Source: Sphingobacterium hungaricum (lineage in GTDB: Bacteria; Bacteroidota; Bacteroidia; Sphingobacteriales; Sphingobacteriaceae). From it: a DNA stretch of 64,000 nucleotides. The notes under the pieces are model-generated. The model was not told where the DNA came from. It saw nothing but the letters and a program-made list of their open reading frames with translations, and searched no databases. The DNA is taken from assembly GCF_015210005.1 (NCBI RefSeq), contig NZ_MU158698.1, positions 496,001 to 560,000 on the forward strand, written 5' to 3'. This document shows, piece by piece, positions 26,101 through 33,398 of the stretch (position 1 is its first letter; the number at the start of each line of letters is the position of its first letter). Made by a program: the position numbers and the translations under genes.

Positions 26101-28007
26101 GTCTGATTTACTAACTTTCCTGATGCTGTTTCAAACTCTTCTTGCAACGCGCCGCTTGCATTTTTAACAGTGTCCATTGCGCGCGCAAGCGTATCGTATC
26201 CTGTCGCTAAAGTTCCAATTACACGTGTTTGGCGAATATCTGTGATTCCGTTTTTCTCCAATTGAGCCTGTACGCTTCCACCTGCCTTAAAGATTCCATT
26301 TAAACCTTTGATGTAGTCCTGAAATACTCCAGAAGCATCTTCACGGAAACGACGCTGTAATTCAGCAGATGAACCGCCAACAACCTTTAATATATCTGCA
26401 ACGCCTTTGCCTGAACGTATTGATTTTTCGAATGTGCTTAATGTTTTTTGGAAAGTTGAGCCAACGACTTCCGCTTCAATACCTAGCGATTTCGTAGCGG
26501 TTGCATAAGCCAGTACGTCTTGACGTCCAACTCTGTATAATCCTGTATTTTGCGAAATAGCTTCCGCATTGGCTAATATTTCTGATTCAGTTGCAGCGAA
26601 GTTATTACCGAGATTTACAATCTCATCGCCAAATGCTTTAACGTTCTGCACCCCCCCATCGACAAGCGTCAACATTCTAGCGATTTCTGCTCCGCCCTTT
26701 TCACCCGATATATCCGAAGCGGTTTCTAGCTTAGCTAGCGCCTCGGTGAAGTTCATTATATTATCTGTGCCCTTAACACCCAACTGACCTGCGATAGTCG
26801 CGTATTCAAGCAATTTAGCTGTGCTTACCGTTTGAAGGGAACGGGATAATTTGACAATAGCGTCCGCCATCGCTTGCAATTCCAATCCTGCTAATCCAGT
26901 TGTTTTACTAACGTTTAGCAAACCGTTGTTGAAGTCGATTACAGTCTGTTTATTCCCTTTGAATAAGGCAAAAAGCGCTGCAAATGCTGTGATTGCTAAA
27001 CCAATTGGAGACACAAGGAAGCTTAAAATCCCTTTTCCCATTGACATGAAGGCAGCGCCCAATTCTTTTATTGCTCCAGGCTTTCCGGCTAAATCATCAA
27101 GCGAAGTTCCGAGTAGGGAAAGCTTCTGATTGATGCTTGCTATTTGCGGACTTACCAATTCTAAAGCATCACCATAATTACCGACATTGCGCTGATGTAA
27201 GCCTAATGAAGCATCAATTTTTTTTATGCCCCTATCAAGTACATTTGTTTGTTTGGTTAGCGCATCCGCCTTTTTGGCCAAAGCTTCGTAACCTAAAGAA
27301 TTCTTGTATCCTTGTCTTTCCAGACGGAACATTTCAGCTAGAACATCTTTTGTTTCTTTACGAACCTTTCCTAAGGCTCTGTTTAGTTTTTCGTATTCAC
27401 TATTCTCCTGTTCTAGCTGTTTCTTTCTTTTTGCTGCTTCTTTAGATTGTTTAACAGCTTCTCGCTCTGCATCTTTACGAGCCTTTTCCGTGTCTCGAAG
27501 AACCTTTTCAGCTTTTCTTTCTTCTTCTGTAGCTTTTCGTCTTTCCTCGGCAGATCTTTTTAACTCTAAACTATATTCAGCTAAATCTTTTCTCCCCTGC
27601 TGATATTCAATCCTTTTTTGCTTTTCGGCTTGGATAAGTGATTCGGTCACATTTTTCTTTTCAGCTAAACCAACTTTAGCTTCTTGCTCAATTTGCTTGA
27701 GTATATTTAGGTCAGAAATTTCTTTCGATCGTTCTGCACGAAGCTTTTTTATTGTTTCGATTTCAGAAAGCTTGGCATCTCTAAGATTATTGTTCGCTGT
27801 GATTCTACCTAATACTTCTGCTTGCTTTGCTGCATTAGAAGTTTCTTTTGCAGTTTCTTTCATCGCTTTGGCTAATCCATTACTGATCGTTTTATTAAGG
27901 TCAGCGTTGAACTTTTCAGTCATTTCTGACTGCATTCTAGCGATATTCGCAAGCTTCTTACGCAAATCACTATCATCACCAATAAACTTAAATTTAACAT
28001 CCGCCAT
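23139..28007 (-). CDS. Tape measure protein
   Basis: A 1622-residue protein, by far the longest in the window, which suggests a tail of very roughly 240 nm by the usual 1.5 angstrom per residue. It has an N-terminal coiled coil rich in Lys/Glu/Arg (residues 1-260), a hydrophobic stretch around 300-350 (AFMSMGKGILSFLVSPIGLAIT), a phage minor tail domain with GxxGVKGTDN and GKGVADILK segments, further coiled coils, then a Gly-rich helical segment near 1210-1260. Five kilobases of accessory DNA separate it from the tail chaperone gene, which normally adjoins it. Confidence 0.93.
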   Translation of the reverse strand: MADVKFKFIGDDSDLRKKLANIARMQSEMTEKFNADLNKTISNGLAKAMKETAKETSNAAKQAEVLGRITANNNLRDAKLSEIETIKKLRAERSKEISDLNILKQIEQEAKVGLAEKKNVTESLIQAEKQKRIEYQQGRKDLAEYSLELKRSAEERRKATEEERKAEKVLRDTEKARKDAEREAVKQSKEAAKRKKQLEQENSEYEKLNRALGKVRKETKDVLAEMFRLERQGYKNSLGYEALAKKADALTKQTNVLDRGIKKIDASLGLHQRNVGNYGDALELVSPQIASINQKLSLLGTSLDDLAGKPGAIKELGAAFMSMGKGILSFLVSPIGLAITAFAALFALFKGNKQTVIDFNNGLLNVSKTTGLAGLELQAMADAIVKLSRSLQTVSTAKLLEYATIAGQLGVKGTDNIMNFTEALAKLETASDISGEKGGAEIARMLTLVDGGVQNVKAFGDEIVNLGNNFAATESEILANAEAISQNTGLYRVGRQDVLAYATATKSLGIEAEVVGSTFQKTLSTFEKSIRSGKGVADILKVVGGSSAELQRRFREDASGVFQDYIKGLNGIFKAGGSVQAQLEKNGITDIRQTRVIGTLATGYDTLARAMDTVKNASGALQEEFETASGKLVNQTQRIGIAWDNLVLSVENGSGAIGKASVAIIGTFADILEGVTKLVTSTSWKEFFVRWGGLSGNRGDRATADVLGEYYKLASDTENQNDKSIVPYKAMREFYRASVTDQERMLKNQEGIFELKKKEYQLDSTNAKKRDDFLYSSEKLAKMRSKIGGKAVVNPTTGIVEPDTTLTDKAKREAEALQRQQEQAFERQRSLQLKIDQLNAESSRNAISRDQQEIESIRDKYAKIREEIEKFNRDSRNKGQKVNSSGLAQAEGFEISEATTRQETVALVASLDAQKAIYDEYNAYVKQSGVESAKEMFGAQAELAKDYKERLQKEYLDIIALQQTASDGGFAGASGSLTQAQEERAKALKAMLDAIAKQEEVDRRQRLAEALKATETFAQAELRIRKRYSDLLTDLGEYASDEQREILKKGLQEDLQALVESSPEFQKVLEEIDDSSQWLLASAFKNGKESIMKMIDGMEKATKEEKSNLKKLFGDFFDKGITDAEAGNYEAVESLVQGFGSLVDMATKFDGSMSNSLKTIGSMVSQVGQLAKSIGDTLGSVGKGMSSAGGIGGIVGAVFSMVGGIVEAMENSIDRKIQKEKENLEYQNNIQIKQIDSITRALEYQLEIIKDIYGAERVTKYADVVRNSYNSVNESIKSLGDKAILTNSGNRQNDALAETLRGYKSIEDAERQLEEWRKKQRKNRWNPFAKDYSLEIAWLEDAINASKNGTLKAYTFQWKSIQDITEEEIINLKKLIDQGQFDEVTANQVQNIIEQYELWKDALNQMREELTGVSFSSLTLGIVSMFEQGKTSVEDFTDFFEKQMQQAILKAFSRDSIEKQMQPWYELFAQYSEDGLDQTEIDKLREMYSSLMDGAQKDWEELKKATGIDFANKDNSSQLSSSGIERITEQTGTELLGLFRATYDINKRQNDSLSQLVQNANARLASLNAIQQNTFNTAQEAMKIALNTFDIVSNTDRIATSNEASVTELKGINKAVSKKYGN

Positions 28008-28082
28008 ACAGCTTCAAAATTACCTTTAAGGCAGGTTTAGAATGGTTTTATGATTCTGTAAACGAAATAATTACAAAATATT

Positions 28083-28124
28083 AAGTAATCCATTTGGATA
28101 ATTTAAATTTTGTATTTACTTTTG
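28083..28124 (+). promoter_or_regulatory. Operator-promoter of the noncoding RNA array (palindrome site 2)
   Basis: AGTAATCCATTTGGATAATT overlaps the -33 box TTTG (28093-28096). Exactly 20 bases later comes TACTTTTG (28117-28124), a full match to TAnnTTTG. The right half of the palindrome is degenerate. It fires away from the tape measure gene, into 1.2 kb without coding sequence. Confidence 0.75.
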
Positions 28125-28383
28125 GTTTATCAAGACAGCTGGATAGACAGTAAAATTGTTCTTTAACTTAATTCAAAAACCCCAACAGCGAGAAGCGAAC
28201 GACACGTAGTCGGTTAGGGGTTAAGATAAAAACAACCGTTTCCGAAAGGTGAGTGAATCGAAGCGCAATAAGGCGACCGTAAATGCTCGGTCATGGATGG
28301 GCACATCCTGTTAGCCTGAGACGGTTGTTTTAAAAGAAATAAGTACAGCACGGAAAGACGTGCAAATCGTTCTTTATAATAAT

Positions 28384-28449
28384 TAGTACCTCAAATTAAA
28401 GCTCGCATTATGCGATAGTATAACTTAGCAGACTGAAACTGCGGTACTA
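28384..28449 (+). ncRNA. tRNA-like module A, 66 nt
   Basis: A 7-bp acceptor-like stem TAGTACC (28384-28390) with GGTACTA (28443-28449). Directly inside its 3' strand lies a T-arm-like hairpin GCAG-ACTGAAA-CTGC with a 7-base loop, stacked as in tRNA. A central hairpin CGCA-TTA-TGCG takes the anticodon-arm place. There is no proper D arm and no CCA, so it is tRNA-shaped rather than a standard tRNA. Confidence 0.45.
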
Positions 28450-28628
28450 TAATCAAGCTTGTGGAAGTGTGTTTACAGGCTTGATTTAAAAAAATAGAAA
28501 CAACCATAATGCTTAAAACCATAAAGTAGCCTTTAAAGTCTTGGTGAAGCTTGGGTAAATCGTGAGGGAATGAAGAATGATGCCCGACAGGCGTGCCATA
28601 AAGTGGTTATATGGTTGTTTAAAAATAT

Positions 28629-28751
28629 AGCAAGGTGGCGGAATAGAGACGCATGAGAGAGTGTAAATTCTAATTTATTAGTCTTTAGTTCAGTACAATA
28701 GCTGTTACACATAAGCGAAAGTACATGCAGGTATCAAATCCTGTCCTTGCT
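28629..28751 (+). ncRNA. tRNA-like module B, class II, enlarged centre
   Basis: Acceptor AGCAAGG with CCTTGCT (7 bp). The D arm TGGCGGAATAGAGACGC is close to that of tRNA-Leu but lacks the GG of the loop. The T stem GCAGG/CCTGT has an 8-base loop TATCAAAT. The centre holds about 70 bases instead of about 40, including a 6-bp stem GTGTAA/TTACAC (28661-28666, 28705-28710) that closes a 38-base insert where an anticodon loop would be. Either a degraded or interrupted tRNA or a mimic. Confidence 0.5.
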
Positions 28752-28900
28752 TTAAAAATATTTTTCACTCAGCTGAACAAAGTGAATGGGGAAAGCGAGC
28801 TGTAGCGAACCCCCTCCAAGCAACCACGGTGCAATAGTGTGGCAAAACAATTGTCCAGCAAGGTTGTAAAATCGTGACAATCGGGAAAGACCGATAATTT

Positions 28901-29017
28901 GAACAGATGGCGGAATGGTAGACGCTAAAGCAGGTATAAGATCGCGAGCAAGTAAGGCTTCCTGTCCTATAATAGGAAAAAGATAAAACTCATGCAGGTT
29001 CGAGTCCTGCTCTGTTC
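28901..29017 (+). tRNA. tRNA-Leu-like gene with abnormal anticodon region
   Basis: Acceptor GAACAGA with TCTGTTC (7 bp perfect), D arm TGGCGGAATGGTAGACGC with GG, and a canonical T arm GCAGG-TTCGAGT-CCTGC. These are bona fide class II tRNA parts with Leu-type D arm. The anticodon-arm candidate GCAGG/CCTGT (28930-28934, 28961-28965) closes a 26-base loop instead of 7, and 16 extra bases separate the variable hairpin TCCT/AGGA from the T arm. No anticodon can be assigned without assuming an insert or intron. Length 117 nt. Confidence 0.5.
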
Positions 29018-29272
29018 ACACCCCTCACAGATAGCAGAATGGTGCTAACCGTGTTGGATTACATATAACTGGAGACGGTTGACTTCATGGACAGGAATAG
29101 AGACACGGACATGACCGGACGGGAATCTACTCGGCAACGATGAGTTAGCCAAAAAGAGTGGCAAATCGGAAAAACAATGGTTGGACTGTAAATCCATACC
29201 GAACGTTAGCACCTGACAGCCTGGAAAGACAGGCTTTATTAAGTTCATAATTTAGGTTTATAATTGGTTAGG

Positions 29273-29305
29273 CCGTGGCATTCTCCCCGTTTGTCACGGT
29301 TTTTT
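29273..29305 (+). terminator. Terminator of the noncoding array
   Basis: CCGTG (29273-29277) pairs with CACGG (29295-29299) and is followed by six T. The loop is 17 bases. It marks the likely 3' end of the transcript from the promoter at 28093. Confidence 0.65.
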
Positions 29306-29335
29306 AAATATCAGTTAATATTAAGAACTACCAAC

Positions 29336-29857
29336 TCAGTTTTTAATATTAAAATCCATTTTAATATTATCAATTAAATCATTTTTCAATTGATTAAAAC
29401 TTCTCCCTGAAGTAAGATTGCTTAAACGTTCAAAATATATATTAAAATCTTTAAATTCGAAGTCGTTTTTTTTATGAAAATCCCGTTGAAAAGATAGGTC
29501 ATATACATCTTGAAGCTCCTTTCGGATAAGATTTGTGTTCTCTAAAATATTTTTTGGATAAAATATTGAAGCCTGTTGATTAAATCTTATGAATGTATTT
29601 ATATCTTTTCTAATTTCCATTGGATTAATACCAGAACTATCTCCTCCATGACCGTAATGAACAATTTTATCTTTTAATTCGTCAATAGAATTTAAAAGTT
29701 TCTTATAAATTTCAAGCTTTTCTTTAAATATTCCAGAATAAATTATTTTATGTTGTTCTATTTTTTTGTCAATATCATTTTTAACAAAACTGTAAAAAAT
29801 TGCATTTGCAATCACTGTAAACGAAGCTGTTATTATCGGAATCCATATATTATCCAT
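29336..29857 (-). CDS. Membrane-anchored helical protein, 173 aa
   Basis: One N-terminal transmembrane helix (WIPIITASFTVIANAIFYSFV) followed by a charged helical domain (IFKEKLEIYKKLLNSIDELKDKI). It sits 9 bases after the DUF2513 gene and is probably cotranscribed with it. Similar one-helix plus coiled-coil proteins occur as host or prophage accessory genes. Exclusion or defence is a guess from context. Confidence 0.6.
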   Translation of the reverse strand: MDNIWIPIITASFTVIANAIFYSFVKNDIDKKIEQHKIIYSGIFKEKLEIYKKLLNSIDELKDKIVHYGHGGDSSGINPMEIRKDINTFIRFNQQASIFYPKNILENTNLIRKELQDVYDLSFQRDFHKKNDFEFKDFNIYFERLSNLTSGRSFNQLKNDLIDNIKMDFNIKN

Positions 29858-29866
29858 ATATTAAAA

Positions 29867-30226
29867 TTACAAGTTATTCATTTGATTAATTATCGAATTT
29901 ATTGCTACTGGAATAATAGCCTTTACTGTTTCAAAGGTTAATGACATTCCACCTTTCTTTGCTATTTCCTTGGTTTTGCCCCAGATGGTATCATCAAGCA
30001 TTTGTTTTAAGAAACCATGTCCGCTGAAAGATATATCTACTCTACTCCTACCTCCACTAAAAGCTTTTACTTGAAGATAACCTGCTTCCATTAACTTTTT
30101 TTGTTGGTACATAACAAAATCATCTGGATACCCCTCAATTTTAGGCATCCAAGTTAGACCGTTAACCCCACCCTCTTTTTCAATCTTTTGCAAAATCAGC
30201 CTGCAAAGCTCTATGTCCAATTTCAT
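29867..30226 (-). CDS. DUF2513 family protein
   Basis: Start at ATG 30226 (MKLDIELCRLILQKIE), the conserved opening of DUF2513, in preference to the start 27 bases upstream. Winged-helix-like layout: N-terminal helix, then YPDDFVMYQQKKLMEAGYLQ and FSGHGFLKQMLDDTIWGKTKE, the family's most conserved block. DUF2513 proteins are frequent on prophages and mobile elements. Function is unknown. It heads a two-gene leftward unit with the membrane protein. Confidence 0.75.
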   Translation of the reverse strand: MKLDIELCRLILQKIEKEGGVNGLTWMPKIEGYPDDFVMYQQKKLMEAGYLQVKAFSGGRSRVDISFSGHGFLKQMLDDTIWGKTKEIAKKGGMSLTFETVKAIIPVAINSIINQMNNL

Positions 30227-30434
30227 GATATTATTAAAATTTAAGTGTTTCAATTAATTAGAAAATTCTCTTTTCCAAAATTATTAATACTCTAAAATAC
30301 AAATAACAGATCAAAATATACCATCCCTCATTTCAATAATCCAAGATTTTAGTTCTATATTCGAAGGTATACGGTTTCCCGTAAAAATAACTTAATTATG
30401 TTTTTATATCTTTATGGATTAATCTAAAAAATAT

Positions 30435-30692
30435 ATGAAAAGTTTTTTTTTACAAGCACCTGCTTCCGACGGAGGATCAGTAGTAACATTTATAGTAGTT
30501 TTTGCGATTGCAATTCTTGTTTTTTTTGTTTTGAGAAATGTTATTCTTTGGTATTACAAGCTTGATGTAATCTCTAGAAACATTGAAGGTCAAACAGAGA
30601 TATTGAAAGCTATACTTAGAAAAATGGAATCGAAAAATGATGGACACTTTAATGCAAATAATAATCAAAAATCGGAAGGCGTCAATGAATAA
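30435..30692 (+). CDS. Membrane protein, 85 aa
   Basis: Short N terminus, then one transmembrane helix (VTFIVVFAIAILVFFVLRNVILWYY) and a cytoplasmic or periplasmic polar tail with a helix (LDVISRNIEGQTEILKAILRKM). It overlaps the next gene by 8 bases. A TATCTTTA box about 25 bases upstream may be its -7 element. Accessory island gene of unknown role. Confidence 0.55.
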   Translation: MKSFFLQAPASDGGSVVTFIVVFAIAILVFFVLRNVILWYYKLDVISRNIEGQTEILKAILRKMESKNDGHFNANNNQKSEGVNE

Positions 30693-31263
30693 TTATGTTT
30701 TAATTTTTGCTTTTGCTAGCATGTTTTTATTAGCGTTTAACGTTAGGGGACAAGATTACGGAAAAAACGTTAGCGGTGTTTATGTTAAAATAAATGAACA
30801 AAACCCCAAAACATACATTGAAGAAGACAGTTTATTTTCATTTAAAGTAAAATATATAGATAATACGTCGGTGACTTTAGAAATTAAGAACAAAACAAAT
30901 GATGTTGTAGAGCTTGATTTATCGAAAAGTTATTTTATTGTTGGTGGAAATACTACATCAGTATTGCCATCAGGAACACTTCAAAAAGACATAAATCTTC
31001 CTGTGCCTAATCAGATTATCGGTCCGTCTGCAAATCTTGTTATAAACTTGATGTCGAGGGACTATCTTTCTTTATTGAACCCACTTATAAGTAACAAAAG
31101 AGCTTCTAAAGCTTACAAAGATGGCAATGACTACGCTCGAGAGATATTAACGTTAAGTTTTAAGAACTCTGACAATTCTTATCAAACGAGAGCTTTTAAT
31201 ATTGATACATATTCAAATCATTACGTTGAAAATCAAAAAAGAGCTAATAAAAAGAAAAAATAA
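30685..31263 (+). CDS. Exported hypothetical protein, 192 aa
   Basis: ATG 30685 gives a signal peptide (MNNYVLIFAFASMFLLAFNVRG). The longer frame from 30637 lies inside the upstream gene. The mature part is beta-rich with an Ig-like look (VTLEIKNKTNDVVELDLSKSYF). It probably acts in the periplasm with the membrane protein encoded just before it. Cargo or moron type gene. Confidence 0.6.
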   Translation: MNNYVLIFAFASMFLLAFNVRGQDYGKNVSGVYVKINEQNPKTYIEEDSLFSFKVKYIDNTSVTLEIKNKTNDVVELDLSKSYFIVGGNTTSVLPSGTLQKDINLPVPNQIIGPSANLVINLMSRDYLSLLNPLISNKRASKAYKDGNDYAREILTLSFKNSDNSYQTRAFNIDTYSNHYVENQKRANKKKK

Positions 31264-31266
31264 AAT

Positions 31267-31416
31267 TTGTACAATCAAAAAATATTTATCATTATCGATG
31301 TCGTAGGAGAATGCGAGTTTCTTCTAAAAACTTTATCTAATAAGTTAGGTCAAAATATGTTTACCGAGATAAGTGATGCAATCTATTTGGCTAAGAATTA
31401 TTTGTTGACGAAATAA
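31267..31416 (+). CDS. Doubtful 49-aa ORF or gene remnant
   Basis: A TTG-initiated frame begins 3 bases after the preceding stop and encodes a protein-like stretch (LYNQKIFIIIDVVGECEFLL...AIYLAKNYLLTK). It lacks an ATG and has no recognised family. The stretch 31264-31620 otherwise holds only the bidirectional terminator at 31453-31490. Confidence 0.25.
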   Translation: MYNQKIFIIIDVVGECEFLLKTLSNKLGQNMFTEISDAIYLAKNYLLTK

Positions 31417-31452
31417 ATGTTATATAACGTATATTTTATTAAAAACTAACTA

Positions 31453-31490
31453 AAAATAAGAAAACCCGACAATCAGGGTTTTCTTATTTT
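31453..31490. terminator. Bidirectional terminator
   Basis: A perfect 15-bp inverted repeat (AAAATAAGAAAACCC with its complement) with the 8-base loop GACAATCA. The outer part of each arm gives a T-rich tract on either strand, so it can end both the rightward island genes and the leftward lipoprotein gene region. Confidence 0.8.
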
Positions 31491-31620
31491 ACAGCCTTTC
31501 GTTATAATTGACTTTTATTAAATCTTTTGGTAAAGGCTTAGGAAGCATTGCGGTTGAGAATCAAAATTCAAGTATATCCAAAGCCGACTCTATTGGAAAG
31601 TGATTAAGTTTTCAGATTAA

Positions 31621-32652
31621 TTATTTACCGTAAACGCTACTAACTAAACCATTCTGTATATAGAGCAAGTAATTATTTCTTTCGAATTCATTTGGATGGT
31701 TTTTTGGCATGTAATAGTATGCATCAGGAATTAAAGTGCTGAATGAGGCGCTAGTATACAACTTTCCATCCATAACATTATAGTGGATATCTGTAACCAT
31801 TCGAGGATAAGCATACAAAGGATCCATTATATTTAAAAGATCAAGCTCATACATACAGAAGGTTGAATTGTAATTAATAGAAATAGGTAGCGCTACAGGA
31901 ACTAAAGTGTGAGGAACTTCATTCATCCCTAAAAATGTTAAACCAATTTGTTTTGCTGCTGGATAAGTTAGATATTTTAAAGGATTTTGTGCTATAAATT
32001 CATTATAAAATGATTCGGGGAATTCAAATTCTCCCACTAAGTATTGAACAACTAATAATACATCGTTAGCGGCATAATCTGTATGACCGTGAGGAATATA
32101 GGTCACGAAGATTGTTGAATATCCCAAAGAATAAATAGCATTGATAACCGCTAAAGTTTTGTCTGTGCTACTAGGGTACAGTATGTTTACATTTGGATTA
32201 TTATTGATTAAATTATAAGCTTCAATAATACAATCCAAATGAGTTTTTGATATTGTCGTCAACGATCTTGCTCTTAAGTTGCTGAGTGCATTGCCAAGGA
32301 TAGGGTAATAACCTGAGGGGACTGGTTTGGGTCCTGAACCCATTTCCGCTACAGGTGAAGTAGGATGTTTTACACAGCTGTTGAAAGCAGTGACTAATGC
32401 TTTATATGCAGTTCTAAAGTTACTGATTGAGGTTGCCGAAGTATCATTCGCAAAGGTTAAAAATAAACTTGTGGAATTTATGTGAAAATCATTATGACAT
32501 GCTATAAGTACGTCATTAGAATTTAAAGATTCTAATGATGTTTTTTCCTCAATTTGACGTTGACTATTCTCGTTGTTGTAAAGGTTAAGTTGACTTCTTT
32601 CACACCCATACAATCCAATGAAGATAAAAATAGTGGCTAATAATTTTCTCAT
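31621..32652 (-). CDS. Lipoprotein of unknown function, cargo
   Basis: Lipobox IGLYGCER (Cys at residue 17) after a hydrophobic leader. The 326-residue mature protein has no recognised catalytic motif. Notable segments are VLIACHNDFH, a predicted helical repeat region and FVTYIPHGHTDYAANDV. Monocistronic between two terminators, so it is likely expressed on its own in the lysogen. It is unrelated by eye to the lipoprotein at 13.1-14.7 kb except for class. Inferred surface or envelope trait. Confidence 0.6.
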   Translation of the reverse strand: MRKLLATIFIFIGLYGCERSQLNLYNNENSQRQIEEKTSLESLNSNDVLIACHNDFHINSTSLFLTFANDTSATSISNFRTAYKALVTAFNSCVKHPTSPVAEMGSGPKPVPSGYYPILGNALSNLRARSLTTISKTHLDCIIEAYNLINNNPNVNILYPSSTDKTLAVINAIYSLGYSTIFVTYIPHGHTDYAANDVLLVVQYLVGEFEFPESFYNEFIAQNPLKYLTYPAAKQIGLTFLGMNEVPHTLVPVALPISINYNSTFCMYELDLLNIMDPLYAYPRMVTDIHYNVMDGKLYTSASFSTLIPDAYYYMPKNHPNEFERNNYLLYIQNGLVSSVYGK

Positions 32653-32865
32653 AAATTTAGTTTTAATTGTGTAATTTATAAAATCCGTAACAGATTATTA
32701 ATATGTATATTAAGCTAACGGAGATACTTCCATTTTGTTGGAATCCTTTCACTAAAATAAGAAATAATTACGATAAATTTTATTTCGATGGTAGATTTTT
32801 TATTCGGAATTATCCGGACCATCCATTTAAGCCTTCTTTATGTATTATTGAATAACATATATATG

Positions 32866-32901
32866 AAGAAAAGCCTTACAAATTACTGTAAAGCTTTTCT
32901 T
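32866..32901 (-). terminator. Terminator at the end of the head-tail operon
   Basis: AAGAAAAGC (32866-32874) with GCTTTTCTT (32893-32901), 9 bp perfect, 18-base loop, followed on the minus strand by a T-rich stretch. It overlaps the last codons of the nuclease gene at 32883. Confidence 0.6.
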
Positions 32902-33389
32902 ATAACACACAATGTCGATATTGAAAGCATTTCATTTGGTTGGCGTCTAATCAGTCGCCAACCTTTTTCGACTAATAAATTATTCTTTTCCATATCTCGA
33001 GCTATTCCACTGCCCGAGGAATGACCGCTGTTTCCTTTCATCCAAATCCCTCCCTCCTGCTCAATTGCTATCTTAAGTTCTGGAATGGCATAATCAATAC
33101 GAAACTGTCGTTCTGTACAAAAGTAAAACTCTGGCCATACTTCTAAATCTAATTCCAATTTGATAAGACGAATGAATGCATCTTGATGATTTTCTTTATT
33201 CCGAATATTTCGAGTATCGTTAATATCACCTGTTCGATTTATTTTTGACCGCTTCTTTTTTGGTGTGAGGCGCGATTTTGCTTCTGCAGTTGAAGGATGA
33301 AAAAAGCGATCGCCAATCCTGATAAAACCTTTATCAATGATTTCTTTAACGATCGATTTTCCCTGCCCGGGTCTGCCCCATTTTGCCAT
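32883..33389 (-). CDS. PD-(D/E)xK-type nuclease (Vsr/DUF559-like)
   Basis: The second half matches the restriction-endonuclease-like fold of Vsr/DUF559 proteins: RQFRIDYAIPELKIAIEQEGGIW contains the Asp and the Glu region, followed by an RDMEKNNLLVEKGWRLIRRQP ending strand and helix. The N-terminal 60 residues are basic with a PKKKR patch. It starts 10 bases after the stop of the frameshifted tail chaperone, at the edge of the accessory island. Possible roles are a homing-like nuclease or DNA processing. Specificity unknown. Confidence 0.7.
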   Translation of the reverse strand: MAKWGRPGQGKSIVKEIIDKGFIRIGDRFFHPSTAEAKSRLTPKKKRSKINRTGDINDTRNIRNKENHQDAFIRLIKLELDLEVWPEFYFCTERQFRIDYAIPELKIAIEQEGGIWMKGNSGHSSGSGIARDMEKNNLLVEKGWRLIRRQPNEMLSISTLCVIRKALQ

Positions 33390-33398
33390 AAATAATAA

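Larger units (their letters stand above)
28130..29309 (+). ncRNA. Long noncoding transcript dense in hairpins and tRNA-like modules
   Basis: Between a strong promoter and a terminator there are about 1.18 kb with no protein-like frame but many well-formed stems. Main ones: 9 bp with a bulge (28178-28186 with 28213-28222); 11 bp (28229-28239 with 28321-28331) enclosing a junction of AGGC/GCCT, GACCG/CGGTC and GGATG/CATCC; 12 bp (28451-28462 with 28475-28486); 11 bp (28498-28508 with 28610-28620); 9 bp (29041-29049 with 29204-29212). Three hairpins share the hexaloop GAAAGA (28348-28363, 28881-28894, 29218-29235). Three modules are tRNA-like. Candidate for a large ornate phage RNA (GOLLD/ROOL type) or a new class. 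Confidence 0.7.

Noticed and set aside
28664..28677. Module B as an amber suppressor tRNA (loop TTCTAAT, anticodon CTA)
   Set aside because: Only two base pairs plus one G-U wobble can form in the five-position anticodon stem around that loop, and a better 6-bp stem GTGTAA/TTACAC encloses it. Kept only as a weak remark.
29045..29248. 67-aa minus-strand ORF over the RNA array
   Set aside because: It runs against the promoter and terminator, has no ribosome site or family likeness, and its sequence is explained by the stems.
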